Below, in pieces: positions 1 through 8,075 of a stretch of DNA of 64,000 bases. The DNA lies in the NCBI RefSeq assembly GCF_900637635.1, contig NZ_LR134383.1, positions 888,501 through 952,500 on the forward strand, read 5' to 3'. Position 1 is the stretch's first letter; the number at the start of each line of letters is the position of its first letter. The DNA comes from Legionella jordanis (GTDB lineage Bacteria > Pseudomonadota > Gammaproteobacteria > Legionellales > Legionellaceae). The position numbers were made by a program, and so were the translations under genes. The notes under the pieces were generated by a model that saw only the letters and a program-made list of their open reading frames with translations, was not told the origin of the DNA and searched no databases.

Positions 1-1996
1 CCCCCTGAATGAATTCGAGGCGAAGACGACCCTCTTCGCTCAATGCAATCTGATTTAAATGCATTAGGGCATGGTAAATTGATTTTTTTTTGTCAAAATT
101 AGCAACGGCATGAAGATCCACGAGCGACAAGCCACAGAAGGGACTTCTCAAAAAACTAAGCCAGGCTAAACGGTTGGCAGGCATTAGCAAGGCCTCAGTT
201 AAAGTATACAGATCTCGAAGATGCGGCAATTTGGAGAGTAGTTCAATTTCAACGGCTTGAAAGGGAATTTGCCGTGCTCTCAATATTTTGAACACCTCAG
301 CCAATTGATTGCGAGATCGGACTAAAATTGCAACTTCATCTTGGGGAAAATCCTGTAATTCTTGAATGGCACAATCCACCAGGGCTTTTGCCTCTTCACT
401 ACGATTTTGAAATTGATAAGCTTTTATCCAGCTTGTCTCCGGAGAAGGAAGAACAGCTACAGACGGGTGAAATGAAATAGCACCAGACTCAATGCTGTCT
501 TTAGCTGGAAAAATCGAGGAAAATTGTTTATTTATCCAGTTAACTATGGTTGCTGAGGAGCGAAAATTACAGCAAAGTTCTAAAAATTCCAGTTTTACTG
601 AACCAATCCCTTGCTGCTTGGCTTTCAAAAATAAGCCAACTTCAGCCTGCCTGAATCGATAAATCGATTGCATGGGATCCCCAACCAAAAAAAGTGTCCG
701 TCCATCTTGAGGCTCCCATCCTCTCACTAATTTTTCCAGCAGTTGATACTGCGAAATTGAAGTGTCTTGAAATTCATCAATGAGTAAATGGTTAATGCGA
801 TTATCAAGATGAAGGGCGAGATCCGTTGGGTTATCCTCTTCTCCTAAAGCAAACAAGGCTTGTTGTGAAATGGCTGTGAAATCCACTTCATTGTGAGTAC
901 CGAAGATGAGTTGCAGATGTGCAACCAGCAAAGGCAATAAATTAAAAAGCGCCTGCAAAACTTGCCATTGTTCTGGATGATAGCGAGGAGCAGGCAAGCT
1001 TTTAACCTTGAGTAAACATTCAAGGAAATTTGCTGTAGTTTTCAGTCGTTTAAAGAGTTCCGTACTTTGGGTTTTGATCTGATCATATAGCTGGTTATCA
1101 CAGGCACCTCGCTTAAGGTCAAGCCGACTCCTGATCTCATTTTTTGAAGTCAGCAAGATGGAAGCCAAACCACAGGCTTGTTCACGGTTTAAGTCTTCAA
1201 AATTAAACCAATTACGCAAAGGATAGTGAGGTGAGTCTGGAAGAGCCGTAACTTCTGCCATTAGCCTGGCTAAAAAGCATAGCGGCTCACGATCTTCAAG
1301 GTAAACGCTTTCTTTAAACCGGTTCAGCTCCAATTCTTCGATTTGGGCGAGCATATTTTCAAATGCGGTTTGTTCTTGTTCGCGAGCCATGTATAAAGAA
1401 GAGAGCCATTGATCTCGATTGGCTAACATTTCGGAAAAAAAAGTGAGCAATTTATCTTGACGATTATCAACATGGGCGAGCAAGGTTTTTAAGGAGGGAT
1501 GGAACCGAGCATCTGATAAGGCATGATCCAGGCAGGACCGAACAGCCATGTGATAATAAGCTTCCGGTTTTTCCGTAATTTTGGAATAAGGAATTTGGCG
1601 GTCTTGCAATGGTATTGCATGACAAATCATCTGACACAGCGCATCAAGAGTCATAATTGACAGTCGCCCTGGCTGTTTTAATAAATCCCAACCTAGCTGT
1701 TCACTCCGTGCCAGGGCTTCTTGAGCATAGTGCTGCGTTTGTTGCTGATGAGCTGAGTCAGGTTTTTCACCTTCATAGGCCCGCCTTAAAGCATGCAGAA
1801 TACGCTCTCTCATTTCACTGGCCGCTTTGCGGGTGAAGGTTAGGGCGATGATTTCCTCGGGGGCATTGACGGTAGACAAAAGCCTTAGAAATCGTTGAGT
1901 CAGAAGTTCTGTCTTACCCGAGCCTGCAGGGGCTTGGACAATAAAAGAACCTCTTGGATCCGTGGCTTTGCTGCGCTGAAGACTGTCGCTGAGCAT
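1..1996 (-). CDS. UvrD/RecB-like superfamily 1 DNA helicase, C-terminal part beyond window
   Basis: ATP-driven 3'-5' DNA helicase of the UvrD/Rep superfamily, likely an exonuclease V beta or AddA-like repair enzyme. About 665 residues are visible and the reading frame runs off the left edge. Seen: Walker A APAGSGKT at residues 17-24, motif Ia LTFTRKAASEMRERI near 50, motif II LLIDEFQDTS, motif III LVGDPMQSIYRFRQAEVG, and motif IV CCNFRSS. The ATG at 1996 lies four bases after the stop of the upstream lysAC reading frame, so the two are probably cotranscribed. The long insertions between motifs fit RecB/AddA-type proteins better than UvrD itself. A C-terminal nuclease domain, which would decide the subclass, is outside the window. 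Confidence 0.85.
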   Translation of the reverse strand, partial: MLSDSLQRSKATDPRGSFIVQAPAGSGKTELLTQRFLRLLSTVNAPEEIIALTFTRKAASEMRERILHALRRAYEGEKPDSAHQQQTQHYAQEALARSEQLGWDLLKQPGRLSIMTLDALCQMICHAIPLQDRQIPYSKITEKPEAYYHMAVRSCLDHALSDARFHPSLKTLLAHVDNRQDKLLTFFSEMLANRDQWLSSLYMAREQEQTAFENMLAQIEELELNRFKESVYLEDREPLCFLARLMAEVTALPDSPHYPLRNWFNFEDLNREQACGLASILLTSKNEIRSRLDLKRGACDNQLYDQIKTQSTELFKRLKTTANFLECLLKVKSLPAPRYHPEQWQVLQALFNLLPLLVAHLQLIFGTHNEVDFTAISQQALFALGEEDNPTDLALHLDNRINHLLIDEFQDTSISQYQLLEKLVRGWEPQDGRTLFLVGDPMQSIYRFRQAEVGLFLKAKQQGIGSVKLEFLELCCNFRSSATIVNWINKQFSSIFPAKDSIESGAISFHPSVAVLPSPETSWIKAYQFQNRSEEAKALVDCAIQELQDFPQDEVAILVRSRNQLAEVFKILRARQIPFQAVEIELLSKLPHLRDLYTLTEALLMPANRLAWLSFLRSPFCGLSLVDLHAVANFDKKKSIYHALMHLNQIALSEEGRLRLEFIQG

Positions 1997-2000
1997 GATC

Positions 2001-4564
2001 TTAGTCCAAAATGATTTCTTGCGCGGGTGCTCTCAAATTGTAATGGGAACTCATGCAATGGCCATAGGCTCCTGCAGTAGCAATCAGAATCACATCGCTT
2101 TCTTTCGTCTCTGGAAACAGGCGATTGTAGCCTAACGTGTCGCCCGATTCACAAATAGGACCAACTATATGGGCAAAGCCAGTTTTCTCTTCCTGATATC
2201 GGGTCAAATTTAAAATTTCATGATAAGCACCGTAGAGGGCTGGACGCAGTAAACTATTCATACCGGTCTCTATACCAATAAAACGCACTTTCCCTTTTTC
2301 CTTACACTGAGTGGCTTTGGCGAGAATAATGCCGCTTTCCGCAACAAAAAAGCGTCCAGGCTCGAGCCATAGTGATACTTGCGGGTTGCTTGATTTCACA
2401 GCCATCAAGGCAGCATCCAGGGCTTGCAAATCCAGCTCTTGCTGCCCGGGTTTTTCCACAACACCCAAGCCGCCGCCCAGATTAATGATCCTTACATTTG
2501 GGAAGTTCTTCTGCTGCAAAGAAACCAGCATGGAAGCCGTTTGTTGCCACAATTCTGGAGTTAGAATCCCGCTCCCTGAATGAGCATGTAGACCTATTAC
2601 AGAAATACCATGCTGTTCTGTCAACTGGCTGACTTGCTCAAGATCGCTTTGGGGTATACCAAATTTGGACTCATTCCCGCCTGTACAGACGTATTTATGA
2701 TGTCCGGCACCACAGCCCGGATCTATTCTTAACAAAATCTCGCGGTTTTTAAACAACTCTGGCCAGTTTTCCAAGGGGTAAAGGTTATCAATAGTGAGAT
2801 AACATCCCAAAGATAAGGCAAATTCATATTCTTTCCTGGAGGCGAAATTAGGAGTAAACAGCAGGCGACTTCGGTCGATTTCAGGGAATAAATTCAGTAC
2901 ATGTTGTAATTCATCGATGGATACGCATTCAAAACCGATGCCTTTGGCAAACAAATTGTTTAAGATAGCCGAATGGGGATTGGCCTTCACCGCAAAAAAC
3001 AACTGGTCAATGGCTTTCAGGTTCAAAAGCTCATCGGCTTTGCTGGATTGAGTGGGTAAATGGTACACGTAACAGGGTGAGCTTGTTGCTGCCAAATCGA
3101 GTAGTTTCGCCCGTTCAAGTTCCCACCAGGGAGAATTTTTCTTGACTGGATTTCCAAACTCTTCTTGCCAACTTTTAGAGTAATAGAAGCTCTGTGGATT
3201 ATCATCTATCAGCAAATTGTGCAATTTTTGGCAGAGTTTGTCGGCTTGGGATTCATTCACTACAAACGTCAAATTCAAATCATTTGAAGCAAGAGACATG
3301 AGATAAATTTGCTGCGAATCAAACACTTCCAGAGTCGGGCCTAAATGCGGCAATACGGTTCTGATGTCATGTCCTACCAAACTCACAGCACTACAAGGTT
3401 CTATTAATTTGGCACGTCCAAAGCGATTTAAATCAGCCAGCAAACCCTCAAGTGCGCTGCGATCACGAAGTTTGGCATTGCTGTCTAGAGACAAAGTGAC
3501 ATTTGACTCTGAAGAAGACAGCAGGTCCACAGAAAACCCGTGGAGTTTAAACGCGGCGAACACATCGGCCAAAAAACCCACTTGTTGCCACATGTGAATC
3601 GTATCAATCGAAATTAAAATGATGCTGTGCTTAACCTGAATGGATTTAATAGGAGGGGCCTTGTCATCACTTTCATGAGAAATCCGGGTGCCTGAATGTT
3701 CAGGCATTTTGGTGAATTTGACCACCATGGGTATTCCTGCGCGGCGGACGGGGGCAGGCAATTTGGGTGCAACACTTTAGCTCCCATGGATGCAATTTCT
3801 TGCGCTTCATCATAGGTAAGCTGCTTTAATAAACGGGCATGGGGCAACAAGTGTGGATTGGCTGTATAAATACCCGGGACATCTGTCCAAATCTCACAAG
3901 TTTTTGCTTGTAAAATTGCAGCCAATAAGGCCGCTGAAGTGTCTGAGCCTCCGCGTCCTAATAAAACGGTTTCGCCCTGGGGATTGGCCGCAAAAAATCC
4001 CTGTGTGATGATGGCTTTTGCTCCGCTGTCTACTAGCCTTTGGCTGAGCTCAGGATTGGGTTCACTGGTGCAGCGGGCAGCGAGGAAATTCACTTCATCC
4101 ACGCCTGGAATGATTGTGGATATCAATGCTTCTCTTACATCGAACCACAGGACATTAATGCCTTGATTGCGCAAAAAGGCATGCCCGAGCCGAGTCATCA
4201 TCAGTTCACCCAAGCTTAAAATTTGCGCCCGAGTTTTGGCTGATGCTTCCTTTAATAAAGCAATGCCGGTAAGCCACTGATTGAGTTGCTGCAACTCATC
4301 CTCAATGAGGCTAAAGGGCACTTTGAGTACCTCAGCCAATTCCTTATGGCTGTTGCTGATGTCTGCCTCGATATTTTGATGTTGGTTAATCAAGGCCGCT
4401 TCAATTGCTTGCTCAAGTTTATTTGAAATCTGGGTTAGTGCAGAACAAACGATAACGGGTTGCACCCCGTTTTCTATATGCTGCTTAGTGATAGCAGCAA
4501 TATGTTGCCAAGTTTGCAGCGAGGATACGCTGGTGCCCCCAAATTTAGTAACGAGTTGTTGCAT
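2001..4564 (-). pseudogene. lysAC: Bifunctional aspartokinase / diaminopimelate decarboxylase fusion, interrupted by a -1 frameshift
   Basis: A fusion enzyme of the lysine pathway: the N-terminal aspartokinase makes aspartyl phosphate and the C-terminal LysA half decarboxylates meso-diaminopimelate to lysine. The ATG at 4564 gives MQQLVTKFGGTS, the kinase motif. The first frame runs to 3614, but kinase homology ends at HPNCL near 3755. It resumes as APVRRAGIPMVV in the frame ending at 2001. One G is missing before a C5 run at 3754/3755 (minus strand); restoring it gives CLAPVRRAG. The second part holds an ACT-like region, then a PLP barrel (FFAVKANPHS with the PLP lysine, HAHSGSG, GGGLG) and ends APAQEIILD. 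The 3' frame has only a TTG (3761) for independent initiation. It could be a sequencing error or a true mutation; a separate lysC lies at 22509. Confidence 0.85.
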
Positions 4565-4815
4565 GACGATGTCCGAGCAAAAAAAGAACACATTAGCATG
4601 GACTGGCTTGGCAATACAAGCGTTGGCAGAGCAACGCAAAATCAACAATTTTAACACGATGAATCTAAATTACTCACTATGAATTAATTATGAAATTCTT
4701 TTTGATTATAAATAGAATTTTTTTTCCTCAGCCGTTTGAAATCAATATTAATTCATTTATCATCACTTAGTTTGCAATAAGTTGGGATGCATTTAACGTA
4801 AGGAGTGTGAGTAGC

Positions 4816-6258
4816 ATGCAAAAACCCATTAGAACATTAGTCAGTGCAGCTGTAGTTGCGCTGATGGCGAATGCCGCCCATGCAGGAAGCTTCTCTTTAT
4901 ACACAGAGAGCAACGGAGTATCCGTAGGCAATTTTGGAGCTGGTATTGCAGCTGAAGCTGCCGATGCATCAACTGGTTGGTATAACCCAGCTGGGCTTGC
5001 GTTAATTCGCGAGCAACAGATTTCCTTTGGGGGTGTTGGTGTATTCCCAACTGCGAAGATTAGCGGAACAAGTACATTCAGTACAGTTGGTTTGCCTCCC
5101 TACATACAATCTTTCAGTAACCTGGATGGTGGTAAAGACGGATTTGTGCCTTCTCTACACTATGCCTTACCACTGGGCGATGCTGCTACCTTTGGTTTGA
5201 GCGTCGTTGCACCCTTTGGTCTTAAGACCCTATGGGGAGAGGCCAGCCCAGTACGTTATGCAGCTACCTTAAGCGAATTGAAAACTTTTAATATTTCCCC
5301 TGAAATTGGTGGTCGAATTACTGATCATTTTGCACTCGGCGCAGGTATTGATTTTCAATATTCCCAGGTGAAATTCAATCGCATGTTAGGTTCGCCAACC
5401 CTGTTGGGATTTTATAGCGCATTTGGTGTTCCTGTAACCCCAAATTATCTGGATTCAGAAAGCTACAATAAGGGTGATTCTTTCGGCGTAGGCTTCCATG
5501 CCGGAGCCATGGGGTTGTTCAATGAAGAACACACTCGAATTGGCTTGAATTATCAATCTCAAGTGAGACATAAGTTCCATGGTTTCAGTCGCTTGAATGG
5601 TCGTTTGGCTACACCAGGCCTGGATGTTACTGATCCACTATCCGTCTTGTTCGCTGATCCAAATGCCCTGCAACGGGTCGATATTCTATCCAGTAATAAC
5701 ATTGATTTTCCTGATATTGTTACGCTCAGTGCCTATCAGGATGTTAATGAGCGTTTGGCCCTTCTAGGATCTGTGGTATGGACAGGCTGGAGCAGTTTGA
5801 ATACGATTCAGCTTAACAATGCCGTAGCTTACGCTCCCCCCTCAGCAACGTTTGCTGGTGGGCAAGTACTGGTAAATAGCGTATCTGTTGAAGATTACCG
5901 CGATACCTGGCGCTTTGCTTTAGGTGCTAATTATTGGTGGAACGATCAACTGATGTTGCGGGTAGGTGGCGGTTACGACCAAACTCCAACACGTGATGCG
6001 TTCAGAAGTATTCGTATTCCTGATGCAAATCGTTGGGCGCTTTCAATTGGTGGCCACTATCAAGTCAGACCTAATATTGGTATTGATGCAGGGTACACGC
6101 ACTTATTTTCAGCGGATGATCCAAGCATTAATCGCACTGACGCGGTTGGCAGTACCAGCAGTTATACAATAAATGCAATCACTAAAGCCCATGCAGATTT
6201 GGTTGGCGCTCAAATCACCTGGATTATTGATCAACCTGTCCCAGTTCCCACGAAGTAA
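4816..6258 (+). CDS. FadL/OmpP1-family outer membrane transporter
   Basis: Outer-membrane beta-barrel of the FadL/OmpP1/TodX family, which takes up long-chain fatty acids or other hydrophobic compounds. The ATG at 4816 is chosen over a GTG at 4807 because AAGGAG at 4800-4805 is correctly spaced only for the ATG. The product has 480 residues. Residues 1-23 form a signal peptide ending AAHA before GSFSLYTES. The mature N-terminus carries the family hatch signature: alternating small residues followed by STGWYNPAGLALI. The rest alternates like beta strands. It stands alone and is followed at once by a strong terminator. The exact substrate cannot be told from sequence. Confidence 0.88.
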   Translation: MQKPIRTLVSAAVVALMANAAHAGSFSLYTESNGVSVGNFGAGIAAEAADASTGWYNPAGLALIREQQISFGGVGVFPTAKISGTSTFSTVGLPPYIQSFSNLDGGKDGFVPSLHYALPLGDAATFGLSVVAPFGLKTLWGEASPVRYAATLSELKTFNISPEIGGRITDHFALGAGIDFQYSQVKFNRMLGSPTLLGFYSAFGVPVTPNYLDSESYNKGDSFGVGFHAGAMGLFNEEHTRIGLNYQSQVRHKFHGFSRLNGRLATPGLDVTDPLSVLFADPNALQRVDILSSNNIDFPDIVTLSAYQDVNERLALLGSVVWTGWSSLNTIQLNNAVAYAPPSATFAGGQVLVNSVSVEDYRDTWRFALGANYWWNDQLMLRVGGGYDQTPTRDAFRSIRIPDANRWALSIGGHYQVRPNIGIDAGYTHLFSADDPSINRTDAVGSTSSYTINAITKAHADLVGAQITWIIDQPVPVPTK

Positions 6259-6266
6259 TAGCAAAA

Positions 6267-6294
6267 AAAAAGCCACGCATTGCGTGGCTTTTTT
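6267..6294. terminator. Bidirectional rho-independent terminator
   Basis: AAGCCACGCA and TGCGTGGCTT form a near-perfect hairpin flanked by an A run on the left and a T run on the right. It therefore works on both strands, between the FadL-type gene and the convergent small exported-protein gene. Confidence 0.9.
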
Positions 6295-6304
6295 CTTTAT
6301 CGCT

Positions 6305-6697
6305 TTAATTTTTAGTCAACGTTGCTTCACCAGGACCATTAACAGTTAACGTGTAACCATTCCCGCTAATTTGCTTAGGGATAATATCGCCTGTATCGAC
6401 GTGCACAGATACTGTACCAAGATCCACTGGAGAAGCTGTATCTGTAGCCATTTTGATAACAGCAGCGCAACGACCTTCCTTATTGACATGACCATTGCAA
6501 GCCAATCTTACGGCTAACCACGATACCTTGCCATCTGCATTGGCTCGAGTAGGATGAGGTGAAGGAACTCCCGCTACGTATGCATTCGATTCGACATTGG
6601 TTTTGTTATGGGTAATCAAATAGGCTGGGCTAGCAAAAGTTGCGCTTGCGGCAAAGGCCAAAGCGGCGGCAGCCAAGCTTTTAAACAAATGTTTCAT
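6305..6697 (-). CDS. Small exported protein of unknown function
   Basis: A 130-residue protein I do not recognise. MKHLFKSLAAAALAFAASATFAS is a clear Sec signal peptide with cleavage expected after about residue 22, leaving roughly 108 residues. The mature part has two cysteines about ten residues apart (LACNGHVNKEGRC), which could form a disulfide in the periplasm. It is rich in G, T, V and N, suggesting a small beta-sheet protein. GGAG lies nine bases before the ATG, which settles the start. It is monocistronic, converges on the FadL-type gene and shares its terminator. A secreted or periplasmic location is well supported; function is unknown. Confidence 0.75.
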   Translation of the reverse strand: MKHLFKSLAAAALAFAASATFASPAYLITHNKTNVESNAYVAGVPSPHPTRANADGKVSWLAVRLACNGHVNKEGRCAAVIKMATDTASPVDLGTVSVHVDTGDIIPKQISGNGYTLTVNGPGEATLTKN

Positions 6698-7083
6698 ATA
6701 AATTCACTCCGTTATTAATAAAAAGTTGGTATAGAGACGTCTATCCTCAATAGCCTTGTTAATTTTACGTCAAAATTCTCTTTTTGAATCGGAGCGTAAA
6801 TGCATTCCTATTGAGTCAAAACCCTGCGTTACAAGCAACGTAAGACAGGAATCCATTCCAACCGGCAATTACTATAGGTGAATGCCCTGTTAGAGACAAG
6901 CCCTAAGCCGTATGGTTCTGTCATTTCATATTTTTTTTCAATATTAGAAGTGTAGGGAGACTAAGGGAGTTCTTATAACTTACTCGTCAAAGCGGCTTAA
7001 GAGTAAAGTGCATTAAGCAAATTACTCTTAAGTTGTTAAAGATTGCAAGGACCGATTAGATTTTAAACTTATCTTCAGCCCAC
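6698..7083. other. Intergenic region of 386 bases, no gene seen
   Basis: Lies between the start of the small exported protein and the end of hemB. No reading frame with coding character or RNA gene was recognised. The only clear structure is the perfect inverted repeat at 6996-7032. The right side must hold the promoter of the minus-strand exported-protein gene, but no confident -35/-10 pair was found. Confidence 0.5.
6996..7032. repeat. Perfect 11-bp inverted repeat downstream of hemB
   Basis: CTTAAGAGTAA (6996-7006) and TTACTCTTAAG (7022-7032) are exact reverse complements around a 15-base loop. It lies about 50 bases past the hemB stop. There is no T run on either strand, so it may be an operator-like palindrome, a transcript-end stem or an mRNA-stabilising hairpin rather than a classical terminator. 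Confidence 0.6.
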
Positions 7084-8073
7084 TTAAATGATTTCGTCCT
7101 TTAAAAATCTTGCGATGTCCTTGGCAAAATAAGAAATGGTGAAATCCGCGCCCGCGCGCTTAATGGCCATAAGGGTTTCCACTATGGCTTGTTTTTCATT
7201 TATAAGTCCTTGAGCTGCCCCATGCTTTATTAATGAATACTCTCCACTTATTTGGTAAGCACAAAGAGGAACTTCTTGAAAACGTTGCTTGATGCGAAAA
7301 ATAATATCCAGATAATTTTGGGCTGGTTTGACCATCAACATGTCCGCTCCTTCTGCCAAATCAAGCGCAGCCTCACGATAGGCTTCATTGGCATTGGCAG
7401 GATCCATTTGATAACTTCTGCGATCACCAAATTTAGGGGCCCCTTCTGCAGCTTCCCGAAATGGACCATAGAAACTGGAGCTGTATTTAACCGCATAACT
7501 TAAAATGGCGGTGTTGATATGGCCTGCATTGTCCAAAGCTTGTCGAATTGCTGCAACCATGCCATCCGTCATGCTGCTTGGTGCCACCCAGTTGGCTCCT
7601 GCTTCGGCATGGCTAACCGCTTGCTTTGCTAATAATTCAAGAGTTTTATCGTTATCGATGCATTCACCATCAAGTATGCCGCAGTGCCCATGATTGGTAT
7701 ATTCACAAAAGCAAACGTCTGTAATGATGTGCATGTCCTTGTTTATTTCACGAATTTTGCCTATAGCTTGCTGAATGATGCCATTGCTATCATAGGAGGC
7801 ACTGCCCAAATCATCTTTACAAATTGGTATACCAAACAGCAAGACTGAATGAATGCCCAGGTTTGTGAGCTCTTCAATCTCTTGGCCTAAGTCGTTTAAA
7901 GACAGCTGAAACTGTCCAGGCATGCTTTTAATTTCACGTTTTTCTTGTAAACGCTCATTGATAAAGAGAGGAGCAATAAATTGCTGCACGTGCAAATGGG
8001 TTTCCTGAACCAAGCCTCGTGATACTTCAGTTTGGCGCAACCGTTTCAGGCGTAAGGCTAAGTTGTATGTCAT
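7084..8073 (-). CDS. hemB: Delta-aminolevulinic acid dehydratase (porphobilinogen synthase)
   Basis: Joins two 5-aminolevulinate molecules into porphobilinogen in haem synthesis. The zinc site DVCFCEYTNHGHC is complete (Cys121, 123 and 131), so this is the zinc-type enzyme. The two active-site lysines are in AVKYSSSFYGPFR (Lys196) and MVKPAQNYLD (Lys249). Length of 329 residues is normal. An ATG at 8079 overlaps the tamB stop as ATGA, but AAGGA abuts it directly; the same AAGGA is six bases from the ATG at 8073, so that start is preferred. It is the last gene of the mutS-tamA-tamB-hemB series. Translational coupling to tamB is likely. Confidence 0.96.
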   Translation of the reverse strand: MTYNLALRLKRLRQTEVSRGLVQETHLHVQQFIAPLFINERLQEKREIKSMPGQFQLSLNDLGQEIEELTNLGIHSVLLFGIPICKDDLGSASYDSNGIIQQAIGKIREINKDMHIITDVCFCEYTNHGHCGILDGECIDNDKTLELLAKQAVSHAEAGANWVAPSSMTDGMVAAIRQALDNAGHINTAILSYAVKYSSSFYGPFREAAEGAPKFGDRRSYQMDPANANEAYREAALDLAEGADMLMVKPAQNYLDIIFRIKQRFQEVPLCAYQISGEYSLIKHGAAQGLINEKQAIVETLMAIKRAGADFTISYFAKDIARFLKDEII

Positions 8074-8075
8074 AT

